From NCBI GenBank assembly GCA_946614405.1, contig CAMOGZ010000043.1, forward strand, positions 1 through 9,456: a DNA stretch of 9,456 bases. The letters run 5' to 3'. The stretch comes from an uncultured Eubacterium sp. (GTDB lineage Bacteria > Bacillota > Clostridia > Peptostreptococcales > Anaerovoracaceae). The translations under genes were made by a program, and so were the position numbers. The notes beneath the pieces were generated by a model. That model was not told the DNA's origin and searched no databases. It was given only the letters and a program-made list of their open reading frames with translations. Positions 6,418 to 9,456 of this stretch are shown here, one piece after another (within the stretch, counting starts at the first letter, position 1; the number at the start of each line of letters is the position of its first letter).

Positions 6418-7635
6418 TTAATATTTCAGTTGAACCGGTTTAAGATGCTCTTCCGGTACCAGTGCCAGACGGCGGGCTTTCGCGTCTTTCTCACCGTTCC
6501 TCTCGAGGATCTCACAGTAAACATTGAAAATATCCTCGTCAAAGTAGACGGTCATCCCCAGCCGGTCCATTTCCTTCATCGCTTCATCATAGTCTGCCAG
6601 CAGCTCCTGAAGTTCATCCCATTTCTCCTGCCGGTACAATTCCATGATCTGAGGCTTCAGCGGCATGTACTGATCCCACATATTGATCCTGGCCGCCGTT
6701 CTCAGAACCTTATTCCAGGCATCATCGACGATATCATTATATCCTCCCAGGACTCTTCCCGTTGGGAAGATCATTCTCTTGTCCAGCAGTTCCTCCATAT
6801 CATTCTCCCGGAGATACTGAAGGTACTTGCTATAGGGCAGATCCTCATCCAGGATCTCAAATCTCGGGATTCGGGTGTCTGTGTTGAGTTCCTTGTTCTT
6901 CCAGTCCCGGAACTGGGCTCCGAAGAAGCCGTCCAGGTCTGCCGGGATCCGGAATGTTCTTCCTTCGAACTGCACGTCCATGGTCTTTGTGAACAGGCCT
7001 TTGGGGAAGACTGATTTATTCAGCGTAGAAAAGCGTCTGAAGTAAAGAGTATCTCCCAGAGAGGCCGTTACCTGCAGTCCGTTAAGGCTCTCCAGAAGTG
7101 CCTCCGATTTGGATCCCAGGGACTTGCCCCGGTGAAGCTTCTCCATTCGCTTGTCCATCTCGGAGATCAGGCGCTTCTTCCGTTGGGCAGACTTTTTCTC
7201 AAAAAGTCGATAACGGACCTTGCCTATGATGTTCCTGTGGCTGCCTGTTTCCGGCATCACCTCACACTCTTCTGAAAAGAGTGGCCAGATATTCACACTC
7301 AGCCCCAGGGCTCTGGCGCGGATCACGGACTTCTTATTGATATATGTGGTTCCGGTATTCACATAACGGAAGGACACGTTCCCAAGATCCGGGTTGGAAA
7401 AGAGGGATTCTACCATCCTCCCTTCCGGCTTCTTCTCTTCAATGATCCTCTGGAAGGCAACAGCATCCTTCCACAGCATCATAACGTTGATTTCGTTTCT
7501 TCCTGTTTCAAATTCTCCGCTGCAATAGGCCGAAAACGCTGTATTGGAAAACAGAAACAAATTGAGTCCATTCTCTTTGCAGACTGCATTTACCTCATCC
7601 AGCATCTGCAGTAATATCTCTTGCGCTCTATTCAT
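6418..7635 (-). CDS. LicD-like protein with degenerate active site (probable pseudo-enzyme)
   Basis: A 405-aa protein. Its N-terminus matches the LicD protein encoded just upstream without gaps: position by position Leu28, Ala33, Ala36 and Phe42 are shared, but the WDDDVD motif (45-50) reads GRNEIN. All three metal-binding aspartates are therefore changed (Asp46 to Arg, Asp48 to Glu, Asp50 to Asn), and the SGGGALGA loop reads FSNTAFSA. The later LicD signature is still visible as VQFEGRTFRIP (221-231) followed by FFGAQFRDW (237-245), so the fold seems intact. Residues 150-170 are very basic. It is probably not a phosphotransferase; it may regulate or scaffold the active paralogue, or bind the same acceptor sugar. 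The ATG overlaps the end of the upstream gene by 8 bp and has a strong GGAGG 5 nt away, which implies tight co-expression. A different catalytic chemistry cannot be ruled out. Confidence 0.75.
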   Translation of the reverse strand: MNRAQEILLQMLDEVNAVCKENGLNLFLFSNTAFSAYCSGEFETGRNEINVMMLWKDAVAFQRIIEEKKPEGRMVESLFSNPDLGNVSFRYVNTGTTYINKKSVIRARALGLSVNIWPLFSEECEVMPETGSHRNIIGKVRYRLFEKKSAQRKKRLISEMDKRMEKLHRGKSLGSKSEALLESLNGLQVTASLGDTLYFRRFSTLNKSVFPKGLFTKTMDVQFEGRTFRIPADLDGFFGAQFRDWKNKELNTDTRIPRFEILDEDLPYSKYLQYLRENDMEELLDKRMIFPTGRVLGGYNDIVDDAWNKVLRTAARINMWDQYMPLKPQIMELYRQEKWDELQELLADYDEAMKEMDRLGMTVYFDEDIFNVYCEILERNGEKDAKARRLALVPEEHLKPVQLKY

Positions 7636-9250
7636 GATGACCTCCTTTTCCCATGGAAGTGATCTCTTTCAGCCGGTCACCGATGTGCAGAAGGAGCAGA
7701 CCATTTCGGTTATCCTGCCGGGAATCCTGATAGAGCGATTCCGCCGCCTCATAATTCTCTGCCGCAAACTCCAGATCTGCAAGCAAACATGAAAGTTCCG
7801 GTCTTCCGGGAAATTCTTCGATCATTTCATTCAGCCCATCCCGGATCCGGGTAGTGCTTTCTTCATCCAGTCCTTCCCGTATCTGCAGATAATACTCAAG
7901 GTATCCCCTGTTGAACCGGTCGAAAGCGAAATCATATTCTTCTGCTTTCTCAAGGAAGACTTTCGCTTCCCCGAGCTTATTCTCATAGATCATCTCATAG
8001 GCATCGCCGATGTTCTTCAGATACTCATATTCCTCCAGCAGACCGCCTTCGATGGCACCGAGGCGCATTCTCCATTCCAGGACGGATCTGGCTCGGGTAT
8101 ACTCTCCACGGCGGATCATGGGAAGAAGTGCGTAGTAGAGATTCCCATCTCCGATATCCGCATAGTTCAGGACCTCTCTGAAGAGGTCCATAAACTGGAC
8201 CTGCTCCCATTTGGCGAAGTAGTCTTCTAATTGGTCATAGGCTCCTGTATCAGCCCACTCTTTCAGAGTGGACATCTCTACCCCCAGCTCCTGATAGTGG
8301 ACCCGAAGCAGCGCTATATTCATAGCCTGAAGCTCCGGTACGGCTGCCTTATTCCGGAAGTACCGGACCATGCGGCGGTGCTTTCTGGGGATATAGGTAT
8401 CGTGGATCTCATCTGCATCGATGAACTGCATGTAATCATCCACATAGTCCTGATAAGAGATATGATCATTGGATGAAATATTATGCCAGGTCCCCTGCTC
8501 TTCGGCATCCGGGATCATGACCCAGGAATCGCCGAAATCTGCGCGCAGAAATGTTTCGACTTTGTTCGGGACCGGAAGCATTGCCCCCTCGAAGGACATA
8601 TACCTGGGCTCGCCGAGCCAGTCGATGTCGTAGATGGCATTGCGCATACCCCACCTGGAGCAGCATTCATCCGCATCTTCCATTTCAATGCTGAAGAGGT
8701 CCTTCTCCAGTTCCGCCAGGACTGCCTCCCGGCCCTCGGTCTCGAACCGTTTGCGGTATTCGAAGTAGACTTCATCGGTGTAATCATATACTCTGGGATC
8801 TGCAACGATGTATGCATCCTTCAGAAGCTCCGCATAGAGCCAGTGCTTCTTCAGCCACTCTTCCTTCGCCTCGGGATCACGGGGAATGGGATCCAGGACG
8901 AAGATCTCCATGAAATATCCGTTGGCCGTTTCATCCACGATCCTGGACTTGGTCAGCATGGCGCTGTCCTTGGTGGACAGTCTGGGGAGCGTATCATCAT
9001 ACCACTTGTACAGATGACTGTCGCAGAGCACCAAATCGTTCTCCTCCAGCTTGTCGCGAAGGGCCATTACCTTCTCATAATCCTCGCGGAACAGGTACAG
9101 ATCCACGTCATCATCCCAGGGCAGGAAGCCCCTGTGCCGGACTGCGCCCAGCGCTCCGCCGCCGCTGAGATAATACCGGATGTCATTCTCTCTGAATATC
9201 CTGTCTGTCGTAAGCAGAAGGTCAAATAATTTTTTCTGATGTTTGTTCAT
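7628..9250 (-). CDS. LicD family phosphotransferase with TPR-like C-terminal region
   Basis: A 540-aa protein. Residues 8-260 are a LicD domain: SGGGALGAVRHRGFLPWDDDVDL (29-51) has the Gly-rich loop and the acidic WDDDxD motif of the nucleotidyltransferase fold, followed by GYFMEIFVLDPIP (111-123) and the MSFEGAMLPVP segment (218-228) before FLRADFGDSW. Known LicD proteins transfer phosphocholine or similar phospho-groups onto surface glycans such as teichoic acids, capsule or glycoproteins; the acceptor here cannot be told. Residues 310-520 are not LicD: they form a helical region with three TPR-like units, near GEYTRARSVLEW (382-393), LGEAKVFLEKAEEYD (426-440) and NYEAAESLYQDS (499-510), probably for protein binding. 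No signal peptide or membrane segment is seen, so it acts in the cytoplasm. It is the first gene after a strong promoter. The ribosome binding site is ordinary to weak (GGAG 12 nt upstream). Confidence 0.88.
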   Translation of the reverse strand: MNKHQKKLFDLLLTTDRIFRENDIRYYLSGGGALGAVRHRGFLPWDDDVDLYLFREDYEKVMALRDKLEENDLVLCDSHLYKWYDDTLPRLSTKDSAMLTKSRIVDETANGYFMEIFVLDPIPRDPEAKEEWLKKHWLYAELLKDAYIVADPRVYDYTDEVYFEYRKRFETEGREAVLAELEKDLFSIEMEDADECCSRWGMRNAIYDIDWLGEPRYMSFEGAMLPVPNKVETFLRADFGDSWVMIPDAEEQGTWHNISSNDHISYQDYVDDYMQFIDADEIHDTYIPRKHRRMVRYFRNKAAVPELQAMNIALLRVHYQELGVEMSTLKEWADTGAYDQLEDYFAKWEQVQFMDLFREVLNYADIGDGNLYYALLPMIRRGEYTRARSVLEWRMRLGAIEGGLLEEYEYLKNIGDAYEMIYENKLGEAKVFLEKAEEYDFAFDRFNRGYLEYYLQIREGLDEESTTRIRDGLNEMIEEFPGRPELSCLLADLEFAAENYEAAESLYQDSRQDNRNGLLLLHIGDRLKEITSMGKGGHHE

Positions 9251-9270
9251 TCTCTTTTCTTTCTCCGGGC

Positions 9271-9294
9271 GTTAACGATCAGAAGACCGCTAAC
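9271..9294 (-). promoter_or_regulatory. Small hairpin in the LicD leader
   Basis: In the leader of about 87 nt before the LicD-A ATG, GTTAGCG (9288-9294) can pair with CGTTAAC (9271-9277) as a 7-bp stem with one G-U pair and a 10-nt loop. It ends just before the ribosome binding site. It has no T-tract and matches no riboswitch I know, so any regulatory role is speculative. Confidence 0.25.
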
Positions 9295-9343
9295 TCATAA
9301 CAATTTCAAATTCATGCAGGACTCAAAAGCCGTACATAATGGT

Positions 9344-9372
9344 ATTATAAACAAAGACGAAAATATAGTCAA
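9344..9372 (-). promoter_or_regulatory. Near-consensus sigma-A promoter of the LicD pair
   Basis: On the minus strand TTGACT (9367-9372) and TATAAT (9344-9349) are separated by exactly 17 nt, only one base off the full consensus. The transcript would start near 9337, leaving an untranslated leader of about 87 nt. Apart from this promoter, the leader hairpin and the terminator at the window end, the 206 nt from 9251 to 9456 hold no gene that I can see. Confidence 0.82.
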
Positions 9373-9438
9373 TTCGCACTTGCGTCCTTCGACCTGATAA
9401 ATGAATGTGATTTTTCCCGAAACAAAGGCGAAAACATC

Positions 9439-9456
9439 CCCCGGATCGCTCCGGGG
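9439..9456 (-). terminator. Terminator hairpin of an upstream minus-strand gene (window edge)
   Basis: CCCCGGA and TCCGGGG form a perfect 7-bp stem with a 4-nt loop, cut by the window edge and possibly longer. On the minus strand it is followed by GATGTTTTCGCCTTTGTTTC, which is T-rich, so it probably ends a gene lying beyond the window on the same strand. Confidence 0.6.

Noticed and set aside
7190..7208. 8-bp inverted repeat GACTTTTT / AAAAAGTC with a 3-nt loop in the second LicD gene
   Set aside because: It is AT-rich, inside coding sequence and has no T-tract after it, so it is not a terminator; probably chance from Lys-Lys-Ser codons.
8170..8189. Perfect 8-bp inverted repeat (GGACCTCT / AGAGGTCC, 4-nt loop) within the LicD coding region
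   Set aside because: It lies mid-gene with no T-tract and is explained by the codons for Asp-Leu-Phe-Arg-Glu-Val. A similar 7-bp repeat at 8255-8271 was set aside for the same reason.
8483..9229. Plus-strand open frame of 248 codons inside the LicD gene
   Set aside because: It is antisense to the conserved LicD active-site region and has no convincing start signal or domain.

Overview
The window reads as a low-to-mid GC Gram-positive bacterium, most likely an anaerobic Clostridia/Lachnospiraceae-type Firmicute. The basis is strong AGGAGG-type ribosome binding sites, sigma-A promoters with TATAAT or extended -10 boxes, clostridial-looking STAS and SpoIIAB/RsbW-like domains, and a PG_binding_4-type L,D-transpeptidase. 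This taxonomic placement is inference. All seven genes lie on the minus strand, so transcription runs from high to low coordinates; the large plus-strand reading frames are shadows. I see no tRNA, rRNA, CRISPR array, insertion sequence or attachment site.

Layout in transcription order. (1) A hairpin terminator of an off-window gene at about 9439-9456, then a near-consensus promoter (9344-9372) and a two-gene LicD unit. LicD-A (7628-9250) has an intact WDDDxD nucleotidyltransferase motif and a helical, TPR-like C-terminal half. LicD-B (6418-7635) overlaps it by 8 bp, aligns to it without gaps around the active site, and has lost the catalytic aspartates. The unit ends at a perfect 9-bp hairpin (6382-6406). 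(2) A second unit starts from an extended -10 promoter (6339-6368) sitting just downstream of that hairpin. It encodes a stand-alone STAS anti-sigma-antagonist-like protein, a fused STAS / aminoglycoside-phosphotransferase-like kinase / RsbW-like ATPase, an SDF (glutamate/dicarboxylate transporter family) membrane protein with a degenerate RsbW-like ATPase domain at its N terminus, and an ABC exporter half-transporter. Spacing is tight: 22 nt from the preferred start, a 4-bp ATGA overlap, then 21 nt. (3) A separate promoter (948-975) precedes the N-terminal 303 residues of a membrane-anchored L,D-transpeptidase whose catalytic domain is off the window.

The most notable part is 2728-6249. It looks like a partner-switching phospho-signalling module physically tied to an SDF membrane protein. 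It has two STAS domains with the conserved Ser, one intact RsbW-like kinase, one pseudo-kinase domain on the membrane protein, and an extra APH-fold kinase, but no PP2C phosphatase and no sigma factor in view. The SDF core has also lost the NMDGT sodium motif and two of the main substrate-binding residues, so it may be a sensor or a transporter of something quite different from aspartate. My inference is that the membrane protein senses or moves a small molecule and passes the signal through its ATPase-like domain to the STAS/kinase switch. The flanking genes (LicD pair, ABC exporter, L,D-transpeptidase) point to a cell-envelope context. Novelty cannot be judged without database searches.
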